NCBI GenBank assembly: GCA_905214795.1
Contig: CAJMNM010000009.1
Coordinates: forward strand, 1 to 64,000
Reading direction: 5' to 3'
Length of the DNA stretch: 64,000 nucleotides
DNA from: an uncultured bacterium
GTDB lineage: Bacteria > Bacteroidota > Bacteroidia > Bacteroidales > Bacteroidaceae
Under the pieces are notes generated by a model. The model was not told the origin of the DNA. It made no database searches and saw only the letters and a program-made list of their open reading frames with translations. Shown here piece after piece: positions 24,942 through 33,194 of this stretch (the first letter of the stretch is position 1; every line of letters starts with the position of its first letter). Made by a program: the position numbers and the translations under genes.

Positions 24942-26195
24942 ATGAATGACATTTTAATAGAATTATGGCAGACCGTGAAACGCAATAAATTGCGTACCAC
25001 CCTAACCGGACTGTCTGTAGCCTGGGGCATATTCATACTGATTGTGCTATTGGGAGCCGGAAACGGTATTCTGCACGCTTTTGAAGCCTCAACCAAAGGA
25101 CAGTCAATGGATGTAATCACGGTTTTCAACGGATTTACATCGCTTCCATATAAAGGCAATCCGGCCAACCGGTATATCGAACTGACCGACAAGGATGCCA
25201 CAGCCATCAACAAACGGTTTGGAGAACATGTGCGGAAAGCTTTACCGCAACTGGAACAAAGCAATATTGAAATCAGCACACAAAAGGATTATATTGTACA
25301 GAATATCAAAGGGGTATATCCCAATTACAATGAAATAGAGTTTGTCAATATCATCTACGGACGTTTTCTAAACCAAATGGACGAACACGAACGGCGCAAA
25401 GTGATGGTATTGCAACGGGATATGGCAGAGCAGCTTTTTGCAGACATATCCAAAGCTGTAGGACAGCATGTAAAAGTAAACGGACTGGTGTTCAAAGTGG
25501 CCGGTATATACGAAGACCGTGGAAACACCAACAACCGGGTGGCATACATTCCTTATTCTACCATGAGCACTTTATACATGAAAAATAAAGTAGACCGTAT
25601 TGACCTGAAGATAACCGGACTTAAAAGTGAAGAGGACAATCAGCAGTTTGAAAGCGAAGTCCGCAAAATGACCGGCATCAGAAAAAATTTCAGTCCCGAT
25701 GAACCAAACGGTATCTTTTTCTGGAATAAAATCACGCAACAAATACAGATGGATGAAGGAACACGGATTCTGAAAACCGCGCTTTGGATTATCGGTATAT
25801 GTACGCTACTGAGCGGCATAGTGGGCGTAAGCAACATCATGCTGATTACAGTCAGAGAACGTACAAAAGAATTCGGTATCTGCAAGGCACTCGGAGCCCG
25901 TCCGATATATATTCTCCGTATGGTATTGCTTGAAAGTGTTGTCATCACAGCCTTTTTCGGTTATATCGGCATGCTGGCGGGAATATTTGCCACGGAATAT
26001 ATGAACGTACTGGCAGAACAGACCAAAACCCAGGTGGCCGGAATGACTTTTCAGATGTTCAAAGATCCGTCGGTAGATGTATCTATCGCCATACAGGCAA
26101 CCGTCACACTTGTCATTGCCGGTATGATTGCAGGCCTTGTCCCAGCGCTGAGAGCAGTAAAACTGAAAACCATTGACGCATTAAGAGCCGAATAA
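24942..26195 (+). CDS. MacB-type ABC permease (FtsX family), first copy
   Basis: Permease of 417 residues with four transmembrane helices in the 1+3 FtsX/MacB pattern: one at about 20-42 (TGLSVAWGIFILIVLLGAGNG), then a periplasmic domain (about 45-275), then three C-terminal helices near 280-305 (TALWIIGICTLLSGIVGVSNIML), 330-355 and 380-402. The cytoplasmic coupling segment VRERTKEFGICKALGARPIYI is present. It lies 17 bp after its ATPase. A second homologous permease follows 4 bp later, so the complex is probably a heterodimer. Confidence 0.92.
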   Translation: MNDILIELWQTVKRNKLRTTLTGLSVAWGIFILIVLLGAGNGILHAFEASTKGQSMDVITVFNGFTSLPYKGNPANRYIELTDKDATAINKRFGEHVRKALPQLEQSNIEISTQKDYIVQNIKGVYPNYNEIEFVNIIYGRFLNQMDEHERRKVMVLQRDMAEQLFADISKAVGQHVKVNGLVFKVAGIYEDRGNTNNRVAYIPYSTMSTLYMKNKVDRIDLKITGLKSEEDNQQFESEVRKMTGIRKNFSPDEPNGIFFWNKITQQIQMDEGTRILKTALWIIGICTLLSGIVGVSNIMLITVRERTKEFGICKALGARPIYILRMVLLESVVITAFFGYIGMLAGIFATEYMNVLAEQTKTQVAGMTFQMFKDPSVDVSIAIQATVTLVIAGMIAGLVPALRAVKLKTIDALRAE

Positions 26196-26199
26196 TAAA

Positions 26200-27444
26200 A
26201 TGAGAATAGATTTAGACTCGTGGGAAGAAATTCTTTCCACCATCACACGCAACAAGGCCAGAAGCCTGCTGACCGCTTTCGGAGTATTCTGGGGCATATT
26301 CATGCTGGTTGGAATGCTCGGCGGAGGAAACGGTCTGGAAGACATGCTGTCGAAGAATTTCAGCGGTTTTGCCACGAACTCGGCTTTTATCTTTCCCGGA
26401 CGAACAGAAAAAGCTTATAAAGGATTCAAAAAAGGCAGAAGCTGGTCTTTGGAAACAGCAGATATCGAACGGCTTCGACACGCCATACCTGAACTGGATA
26501 TCATCACGCCCGTTCTGGCCAGATACGGCGAAACAGCCGTAGCCGGAGAACAAAAATATACCTGTATGCTTCGCGGCATGTATCCCGACCTTGGAAAGGT
26601 GTCTGAAAACGATATCAGATACGGACGCGAACTGAACGACATGGATATCACTGAAGAACGCAAAGTATGTGTCATCGGAAAGAATGTCTACAAACAGCTT
26701 TTTCCGGAAGGCGGTAATCCTTGCGGAAAAATCATAAAGGTGGGCGGCATCTACTACAGGGTTGTCGGTGTAAACTATGGAACCAGCAATATCAACATTG
26801 GCGGTAATGCTGACGAAACCATACAAATACCCTTTCCTATCATGCAAAAGGCACTGCACTACGGAAACCATGCCGACATGGTTGCGCTGACCGCACACGG
26901 CAATTATAAAATCAGCACACTTGAAAACAGAATCAAAGCCGTCATTGCCAGAGCCCACTATATTGCTCCGGATGACAAGCAAGGAGTCAATGTGTTCAGC
27001 GCGGAAGTGATGTTCACCATGATGGATAATCTGTTCACCGGTGTAAGAATACTGATCTGGTTTGTCGGACTGGGGACCTTACTGGCCGGAATTGTCGGAG
27101 TAAGCAACATCATGATGGTTACTGTAAAGGAACGTACCACAGAAATCGGTATCAGACGGGCCATCGGCGCACGCCCCTCGCACATTCTTTCACAGATTTT
27201 ACTGGAGAGCCTGGTTCTCACTATCATTGCCGGAGTAAGCGGAATAAGTTTTGCCGTATTTGTTCTGCAATGCCTGGAGATGGGAACGACAGAAGATGGG
27301 GTTGTTCAAGGGAATTTCCAAATCAGTTTCGGGCTGGCTGTAGGAGCTGCCGTCATGCTCATACTGCTGGGACTGCTGGCGGGACTTGCCCCGGCTTTGC
27401 GTGCACTATCCATCAAACCGATAGATGCCATAAGAGAAGAATAA
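26200..27444 (+). CDS. MacB-type ABC permease (FtsX family), second copy
   Basis: Permease of 414 residues, homologous to the preceding gene and of the same layout: N-terminal helix (AFGVFWGIFMLVGMLGGGNG), periplasmic domain, and three C-terminal helices starting with LIWFVGLGTLLAGIVGVSNIMM. The coupling segment VKERTTEIGIRRAIGARPSHI is near residue 305. Tandem arrangement 4 bp after the first permease suggests duplication and an obligate heterodimer. Confidence 0.92.
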   Translation: MRIDLDSWEEILSTITRNKARSLLTAFGVFWGIFMLVGMLGGGNGLEDMLSKNFSGFATNSAFIFPGRTEKAYKGFKKGRSWSLETADIERLRHAIPELDIITPVLARYGETAVAGEQKYTCMLRGMYPDLGKVSENDIRYGRELNDMDITEERKVCVIGKNVYKQLFPEGGNPCGKIIKVGGIYYRVVGVNYGTSNINIGGNADETIQIPFPIMQKALHYGNHADMVALTAHGNYKISTLENRIKAVIARAHYIAPDDKQGVNVFSAEVMFTMMDNLFTGVRILIWFVGLGTLLAGIVGVSNIMMVTVKERTTEIGIRRAIGARPSHILSQILLESLVLTIIAGVSGISFAVFVLQCLEMGTTEDGVVQGNFQISFGLAVGAAVMLILLGLLAGLAPALRALSIKPIDAIREE

Positions 27445-27488
27445 GAATATTTATATGAATAATAACCTAAAATAAAGACACAAAAACC

Positions 27489-28586
27489 ATGAAGAAGTAT
27501 GTAAAATACGTTTTTCTGTTTCTGATTATCGGTGTATTTGCAGGAACGTTTGTATTTCTGTATCAGAAATCCAGGAAAAAAGCCGAGATTTATGAAATCG
27601 TATCGCCACGTAAAGCAGATCTGGCAAAGACTACTATTGCCACAGGAAAGATAGAACCACGTGACGAGGTGCTTATCAAGCCACAAATCAACGGTATAAT
27701 AGCAGAATTATATAAGAAAGCAGGAGAACAGGTGAAAAAGGATGAAATCATTGCAAAGGTAAAAGTCATTCCGGAAATGTCGTCACTTAACTCGGCTGAA
27801 AGCAGTGTACGTCTGGCACGAATCAATCTGGCGCAGGCTGAAAAGGATTTCAAACGGGTAAAGAATCTGCACGACAAAAAACTGATCAGCGATGAAGAAT
27901 ATGACAAAGCAGAAGTGACTCTGGCACAAAACCGCGAAGAGCTGCGTAACCGTGAAGATGCGCTGGACATTATTAAAGAAGGTATATCCCGATCAAACGC
28001 ATCGTTCAGCACCACACTGGTGAGAAGCACCATTGACGGTCTGATTCTTGACATTCCTGTACGCGTGGGTAATTCTGTCATCATGAGCAATACGATGAAC
28101 GACGGTACCACCATCGCCTCGGTGGCCAACATGCACGACCTGTTATTTAAAGGTAAAATAGACGAGACGGAAGTCGGACGCATTCATGAAGGTATGCCGG
28201 TCAAGCTGACAATCGGCGCTCTTCAGGACAAGACCTTTGACGCTGTACTGGAATATATTGCTCCGAAAGCAGAAGAAGTAAACGGCACCAACCAGTTTGA
28301 ATTTGAGGCCGCCGTACACAACATCGGAGAAACGATTATCCGTTCGGGATACAGTGCCAACGCAGAAATCGTACTTGAAAAAGCAAACAATGTGCTGACC
28401 GTCCCCGAAGGATGTCTGGAATTCAGCGGTGACTCTACTTTTGTATATATCCTCACGGCCGAAAATCCGCAGACATTTAAACGTCAAGCTGTCACTACCG
28501 GAATAAGTAACGGTATTGACATAGAAATCAAAAAGGGATTGTCATTAAAAGACCGTATCCGAGGTAACGCTATCATTAACGATTAA
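27489..28586 (+). CDS. MacA-type periplasmic adaptor protein
   Basis: Membrane-fusion protein of 365 residues linking the ABC permeases to TolC. A single N-terminal helix (YVFLFLIIGVFAGTFVFLY) anchors it. Then come the lipoyl-like half (KPQINGIIAELYKKAGEQVKKDEIIA), an alpha-helical coiled-coil hairpin at about 98-170, the second lipoyl half, and beta-barrel and membrane-proximal domains (VKLTIGALQDKTFDAVLEYI onwards). The order of domains is that of MacA/HlyD adaptors. Confidence 0.92.
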   Translation: MKKYVKYVFLFLIIGVFAGTFVFLYQKSRKKAEIYEIVSPRKADLAKTTIATGKIEPRDEVLIKPQINGIIAELYKKAGEQVKKDEIIAKVKVIPEMSSLNSAESSVRLARINLAQAEKDFKRVKNLHDKKLISDEEYDKAEVTLAQNREELRNREDALDIIKEGISRSNASFSTTLVRSTIDGLILDIPVRVGNSVIMSNTMNDGTTIASVANMHDLLFKGKIDETEVGRIHEGMPVKLTIGALQDKTFDAVLEYIAPKAEEVNGTNQFEFEAAVHNIGETIIRSGYSANAEIVLEKANNVLTVPEGCLEFSGDSTFVYILTAENPQTFKRQAVTTGISNGIDIEIKKGLSLKDRIRGNAIIND

Positions 28587-28599
28587 TAGAAAACGGCAC

Positions 28600-29916
28600 A
28601 TGAGACTGATACATTTTATTACCATCATAACCTGTTGTCTGTACGGAAACGAGACATGCGGACAAAGCCCATGGACATTACGACAATGTATTGAACATGC
28701 GCAAGCAAAAAATATACAAATCAGACAACAGCATCTTCAGGTAGAACAACAGGAAATCGCATTCAATACACAAAAATGGCGCCATGCACCGTCGCTGGAC
28801 GCAAGTGCCAATGAATCGTTCGGATTTGGCCGTGCACTTACTTATGACAATACTTATGCAAACCGTAACACGCAAAATACCGGTCTAGCACTCAGTACCA
28901 ATATTCCTGTATTTACGGGATTTGAAATCAAATACAGTAAGGAACAAGCCGGATTAAATCTGGAAGCGGCTGTTCAGGACCTTGAAAAAGCCAGAGAAAG
29001 CCTGGCCTTGCAGGTGGCGTCCAATTATCTGAACGTACTCTATTACAGCGAGCTGGCAGACGTAGCCCGTCAGGAAACAAAGAGCCAGCGCCTTCTGCTT
29101 GAACAGGTTAAAGCTTATCGGGAAAATGGCAAAAAATCTGAAGCTGAAGTGTATGAAGCCCAGGCACAACTGGATCAAAACGAATTAAACGCCACACGTG
29201 CTGACAATAATTTCAGACTGGCTCTTCTCGACCTTGCCCAATTGCTTGAATTGCCGTCACCAGACAGTCTGACCGTCGCTCCGGCTGAAGGTGATACGAT
29301 GGACACCGTACTGGAATTACCTGAACAAATCTTTGAGCAAGCCCAATGGAACAAGCCTGAAATAAAAGCTGAAAGACTGCGTCTGGAAAGTTCCGCACAA
29401 AATATACATATAGCCCAAGCCGGATATTACCCCAAACTATATCTGAACGCAGGAATCGGTACCAGTTACTACAAGACCTCCGGATATAATTCCGCAACCT
29501 TCGGTCAACAAATGAGAGATAACTTTACACAGAATATCGGTTTATCATTGAGTATTCCCCTATTTGACCGCATGCAAACCCGTAATAACATCCGGACAGC
29601 CAAAGTGCAGCATATTCTACAGGAACTTCAGGTTGAAGATGTCAAAAAGAAACTATATAAGGAGATTCAGCAAGCATATTATAATGCAGAAGCAGCACGT
29701 GTACAATTCAAATCAAGCGCCAGCGCCATGGCCTCGGCACAGGCTGCTTATGAACTTATGTACGAAAAATATCTGAATGGCAAAGCAACCTCAACAGAGT
29801 TGCAGACACAGCGAACACAATGGTTAAAGGCTAAAAGTGAACGGGTTCAAGCAAAATATGAATGGATTCTAAGAAAAAAAATCCTGGATTTTTATGCCGG
29901 AAAACAGTTAGAATAA
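28600..29916 (+). CDS. TolC family outer-membrane efflux protein
   Basis: Outer-membrane channel of 438 residues with an N-terminal signal peptide ending near GNETCGQ. The two repeated helical-hairpin halves typical of the OEP family are visible: the first around LRQCIEHAQAKNIQIRQQHLQVEQQE and the long ALQVASNYLNVLYYSELADVARQE helix, the second beginning with LPEQIFEQAQWNKPEIKAE. Beta segments GLALSTNIPVFTGFE and GLSLSIPLFDRMQTRNN mark the barrel strands. It is the last gene of the efflux operon, 13 bp after the adaptor gene. Confidence 0.93.
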   Translation: MRLIHFITIITCCLYGNETCGQSPWTLRQCIEHAQAKNIQIRQQHLQVEQQEIAFNTQKWRHAPSLDASANESFGFGRALTYDNTYANRNTQNTGLALSTNIPVFTGFEIKYSKEQAGLNLEAAVQDLEKARESLALQVASNYLNVLYYSELADVARQETKSQRLLLEQVKAYRENGKKSEAEVYEAQAQLDQNELNATRADNNFRLALLDLAQLLELPSPDSLTVAPAEGDTMDTVLELPEQIFEQAQWNKPEIKAERLRLESSAQNIHIAQAGYYPKLYLNAGIGTSYYKTSGYNSATFGQQMRDNFTQNIGLSLSIPLFDRMQTRNNIRTAKVQHILQELQVEDVKKKLYKEIQQAYYNAEAARVQFKSSASAMASAQAAYELMYEKYLNGKATSTELQTQRTQWLKAKSERVQAKYEWILRKKILDFYAGKQLE

Positions 29917-29951
29917 AAGACAATACGCCAGCTGTAAATAATTGTAAAAAG

Positions 29952-29984
29952 TTGTCTCTTTTTAATAATATATTCATAAATTTG
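29952..29984 (+). promoter_or_regulatory. Promoter of the 30079 gene
   Basis: TAAATTTG (29977-29984) with TTG (29952-29954) 22 bp upstream matches the Bacteroidetes consensus. The leader before the ATG at 30079 would be nearly 90 nt. Confidence 0.65.
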
Positions 29985-30078
29985 CATGCATATCATATGC
30001 AAATAGAATTTTGCAAATAGGAAAACCTTTACCAACTCCTATTTTATCTATCAATTAAAATAAAAAAGCAGCACTATT

Positions 30079-30918
30079 ATGAAGAAGAACTGTTTAAGTT
30101 TGCTGGCCATGCTGTTTCTGACTTGCGGATTCGTACAAGCGCAAGAAAAAACAGACTCATGTGACATTTCTGTTCAAACATCTTACACATCAGACTCGTT
30201 AATGCAGGTTACTCCCAATGAAGAAACACTGACTAAAGAAGAAATTGAAGCTAAACGAAGATATGAAGATGTATGGAAAGACAGAAAAAAGTATTTCAAC
30301 ATTGGTTATGCCATACAAACCCTTTCGCACATGGAAGTAGCCAACACGAAATGGAACAGTGCTTTTGCTTTCTATTACAGCATGGGACGCACATTCTATC
30401 TGCACAAAAAACCGCTCTTCAACATGATGAAATTCGGTATTGACTTAGGATTACCGGACCTGACATATGCCAAATATACTGATTCAAAAGACAAACAGGA
30501 AGACACTGAATCAGGTAACCTGTCTGATTTATTTGCAGGTTCTGAAAATGAATTGGACCTTGGCATGCAACAAGTTGATATAGGTATTCACGTCGGACCT
30601 TCTATCACGCTTAACCCGGTAGACCGTCTTAAGATTTGTGCCTATTTTCACGTTATTCCCTCTGCATCTATTATCATGCTCAACAATGATATCAACTGTA
30701 AATTTGTACCGTTCCTTTCCTGTGGAGGTTCCATATCCTACAAAGTAATATCAGTCGGAGTTGAAGCACGCTGGGGACACGCCAATTACAAATCGTTCAG
30801 CGTAAAGGAGAATCAAGAGGAGGAAGTCAGCATGAGCGATCTCAGCTCTTTGTTTGAAACCGGCCATAATAAACTGAAGACAAAAACAATAAGAATGTAT
30901 ATCGGTTTCCGTTTCTAA
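30079..30918 (+). CDS. Predicted outer-membrane beta-barrel protein, family unknown
   Basis: Protein of 279 residues with a clear signal peptide (KKNCLSLLAMLFLTCGFVQAQ, cleavage near residue 22). A charged helical linker (about residues 50-72) is followed by alternating strands such as KYFNIGYAIQTL, SAFAFYYSMGRTFYL, QVDIGIHVGPSITL and SVGVEARWGHANYKSF. The C-terminus TIRMYIGFRF ends in phenylalanine, the usual outer-membrane barrel signature. I do not recognise the family. It is monocistronic, between its own promoter and a strong terminator. Confidence 0.78.
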   Translation: MKKNCLSLLAMLFLTCGFVQAQEKTDSCDISVQTSYTSDSLMQVTPNEETLTKEEIEAKRRYEDVWKDRKKYFNIGYAIQTLSHMEVANTKWNSAFAFYYSMGRTFYLHKKPLFNMMKFGIDLGLPDLTYAKYTDSKDKQEDTESGNLSDLFAGSENELDLGMQQVDIGIHVGPSITLNPVDRLKICAYFHVIPSASIIMLNNDINCKFVPFLSCGGSISYKVISVGVEARWGHANYKSFSVKENQEEEVSMSDLSSLFETGHNKLKTKTIRMYIGFRF

Positions 30919-30958
30919 TTTTTTTGATCAGATATAAAAAATAAATTATACAAATCAC

Positions 30959-30999
30959 AAAACGGCCGGATGAAGACAGAGCATTCATCCGGCCGTTTT
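30959..30999. terminator. Bidirectional terminator between convergent genes
   Basis: AAACGGCCGGATGAA (30960-30974) pairs perfectly with TTCATCCGGCCGTTT (30984-30998) around a 9-nt loop. It is followed by TTAATATTT on the plus strand and a T-containing run on the minus strand. The 15-bp stem makes it one of the strongest hairpins in the window. Confidence 0.9.
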
Positions 31000-31033
31000 A
31001 ATATTTATTATTACAGTTCAATAAGGAAACGAA

Positions 31034-33082
31034 TTAAAAATCTAATCTAATACTTGCACCGGCCTTAAACCAGAAACCCGGCTGAGGCACATTGCCCAAA
31101 TCATAATAGGTATGATTGGTCAGATTGTTTCCTTCAACATAGATTTTATATTTTGGTGTCTTCCACTGAATACGCAAATCGAGCAACGCATACGGTTCAT
31201 AGGGAACAAGGGTTCCGACATCTGTAGGAGAAGCATATTTAATGTAATTTCCCATTCTATCCTGCCAACGTAAAGACCATGTTGCTGAAAGATTCTTCCA
31301 GATCTGATGGTCAAGAGCAGCTACAAACTTATGTCTTAAATACTCCAACGCATAATTTGACTTATAAATATCAATCACATCATGTCGTTTCTGATAAATA
31401 TAAGTATAACCTAGCGACAAACGATCGAGAAAGAAACGATTTCCAAACCACTCGCGGAACAAGAGGGCACCATTAGCCTCAACGCCATAGTTATCCAACT
31501 TGAAGTTTGCAGAATGGTATACATCATCTGCGCTATACATGACCCAGTCTATCATATTCTTTCCTTTATGAAAGAATCCCGTAAGAAAAGCATCAACTCC
31601 GGGATGACGGTATTTTGCACCTAAGCTGAATGCCTGCGTCTCTTCCGGCTTTAAACCGACATTACCCTCCTGAGAAGGGCTTTTATAATAAAGGTCTGTA
31701 AAAGTAGGCATACGGAGTGCCATGTTCCATGACGCAAACAGTTTCCAATCTCTTGTCGGCCGCCAGGATATATCTACACCTGGATAAAAGTGGAACTTGT
31801 CATCATAAGCCGTATTTTTATTTGCCATTACTCCCAGAGAAAACGTTGCTTTGGGTAACAATACATTGTGTTCCAAATAATAGCTTACATTGGTACGACT
31901 ATCTTTCATTGTATATTGTTTTCCATCATGCCAAGGAACATCAATATATTGAGCAGCCTCCATTGGTCGTCCCAGACTGGTACTGAAAATACCTTCATTC
32001 CGAATTTCAACACCAAACGATGTTTTTCCTATAATGCTGTTGAAATATGCGTTCAGATTTGTACCATACACATCTGTACGATGAAAATTCTCGCCAAAAT
32101 CACTATGACGGACCAACTGGAAATGATCAAGTGAACGGTTCCAATACACTGTCGGCGTAAAATGTAACCAACCGACACGCGTCTCGGCCTGAACAGAAGC
32201 CAAATAACGTCCAGTCTCTTCATACTGGTTATTATAAAGGGCAGAATAGAACGTATTAGCACCAAATTTCTGTTGACTGTAACCAAATTGCCAACGGATA
32301 ATCGCATCGGGAGTATTATAACTTCCCTGATAATACCCTCGCCACACATCAAAATCACTATTAAGTGTAGCTCCGTCGGTACGCATATAGCTGCCTGACA
32401 TTTGGTTACACCAACGCCCCTCGGACAGATTAAGACTTAGTCCTCCTCCACCAAGGCCAAAAGAACCGCCTGTGGCATGTGCCTGAATATGTTTTTGGGA
32501 ACTTGCGGAGGTTACGATATTAATGGCACCACAAAAGGCTGACGTGCCAAAGACTCGAGCTGCCGGTCCCTCCAAAATCTCAATTCGCTCGATGTCTTCC
32601 AAAGCCACGGGGAAATCTGCCGCCAAATGGCCTGTGTGAGGATTGCTGATGTTTACTCCATTGAGCAGTATCGTAATCTGATCAAAGGTTCCTCCGCGGA
32701 TGGAAATGTCAGTCTGGATTCCCATGTCTCCACGTTGCCGCACATCAACTCCTGCTGCATACTTTAAAAGATCATTCACACTTTGTACAGGCGCATTTTC
32801 AATAGTTTTGCGATCCAGTACAGTTACCAACCTTGCCGTTTCGGCCTGCGTCAATGGCACCCGGCTTCCCATCACTTCAATATCGTCCATCATGTATTCG
32901 CGTTTCACTCCGTCAACCTCAGGTTGCGCAGCAACTGTTCCTGCACTGGCGAAAGTCAATGTGGCAATACTTAACACACCGATGTTCACCTCTTTGCAAA
33001 GGCAGTTAAACAACGAATAAGACTTGTTATTGAAGTGCTTGAAACGAAATACCTGACGCGGTAAAGTTTGTTTCTTGTACAT
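31034..33082 (-). CDS. TonB-dependent outer-membrane receptor (BtuB-like)
   Basis: Outer-membrane active transporter. From the ATG at 33082 it has about 682 residues. The long basic N-terminus (RFKHFNNKSYSLFNCLCKEV) before the hydrophobic core and AQ cleavage site is typical of Bacteroides receptors near cobalamin functions. The plug domain spans about residues 60-180 (VNDLLKYAAGVDVRQRG, ISIRGGTFDQITILLNG, IERIEILEGPAARVFGTSAFCGAINIVT), and the barrel ends in ASIRLDF. No SusC-type carboxypeptidase-like N-terminal domain and no SusD partner are present, so a small ligand such as cobalamin is more likely than a glycan; this is inference. No cobalamin riboswitch is seen upstream. Confidence 0.88.
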   Translation of the reverse strand: MYKKQTLPRQVFRFKHFNNKSYSLFNCLCKEVNIGVLSIATLTFASAGTVAAQPEVDGVKREYMMDDIEVMGSRVPLTQAETARLVTVLDRKTIENAPVQSVNDLLKYAAGVDVRQRGDMGIQTDISIRGGTFDQITILLNGVNISNPHTGHLAADFPVALEDIERIEILEGPAARVFGTSAFCGAINIVTSASSQKHIQAHATGGSFGLGGGGLSLNLSEGRWCNQMSGSYMRTDGATLNSDFDVWRGYYQGSYNTPDAIIRWQFGYSQQKFGANTFYSALYNNQYEETGRYLASVQAETRVGWLHFTPTVYWNRSLDHFQLVRHSDFGENFHRTDVYGTNLNAYFNSIIGKTSFGVEIRNEGIFSTSLGRPMEAAQYIDVPWHDGKQYTMKDSRTNVSYYLEHNVLLPKATFSLGVMANKNTAYDDKFHFYPGVDISWRPTRDWKLFASWNMALRMPTFTDLYYKSPSQEGNVGLKPEETQAFSLGAKYRHPGVDAFLTGFFHKGKNMIDWVMYSADDVYHSANFKLDNYGVEANGALLFREWFGNRFFLDRLSLGYTYIYQKRHDVIDIYKSNYALEYLRHKFVAALDHQIWKNLSATWSLRWQDRMGNYIKYASPTDVGTLVPYEPYALLDLRIQWKTPKYKIYVEGNNLTNHTYYDLGNVPQPGFWFKAGASIRLDF

Positions 33083-33108
33083 AAAATAACAATTAATAAT
33101 TAATAAAA

Positions 33109-33136
33109 AGCCCGCCATAAGCGGGCTGCAAAGATA
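33109..33136 (-). promoter_or_regulatory. Promoter plus immediate leader hairpin of the TonB receptor gene
   Basis: On the minus strand the -7 element TATCTTTG (33136 to 33129) is followed at once by a perfect hairpin AGCCCGC/GCGGGCT (33127-33121 with 33115-33109, 5-nt loop) and then TTTTTATTA. The hairpin may be the terminator of the upstream GH51 gene (stop at 33195). It may instead be a 5' stabilising or attenuating hairpin at the very start of the receptor mRNA. Confidence 0.7.
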
Positions 33137-33194
33137 CACAGAATATCTAATAAATACTAATATGAATCAAAAACATTTGCCTAGATACAAGCCC

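Noticed and set aside
33083..33139. Upstream extension of the TonB receptor (start at 33139)
   Set aside because: It would translate through the terminator-like hairpin and start at the promoter. The ATG at 33082 gives the expected N-terminus.
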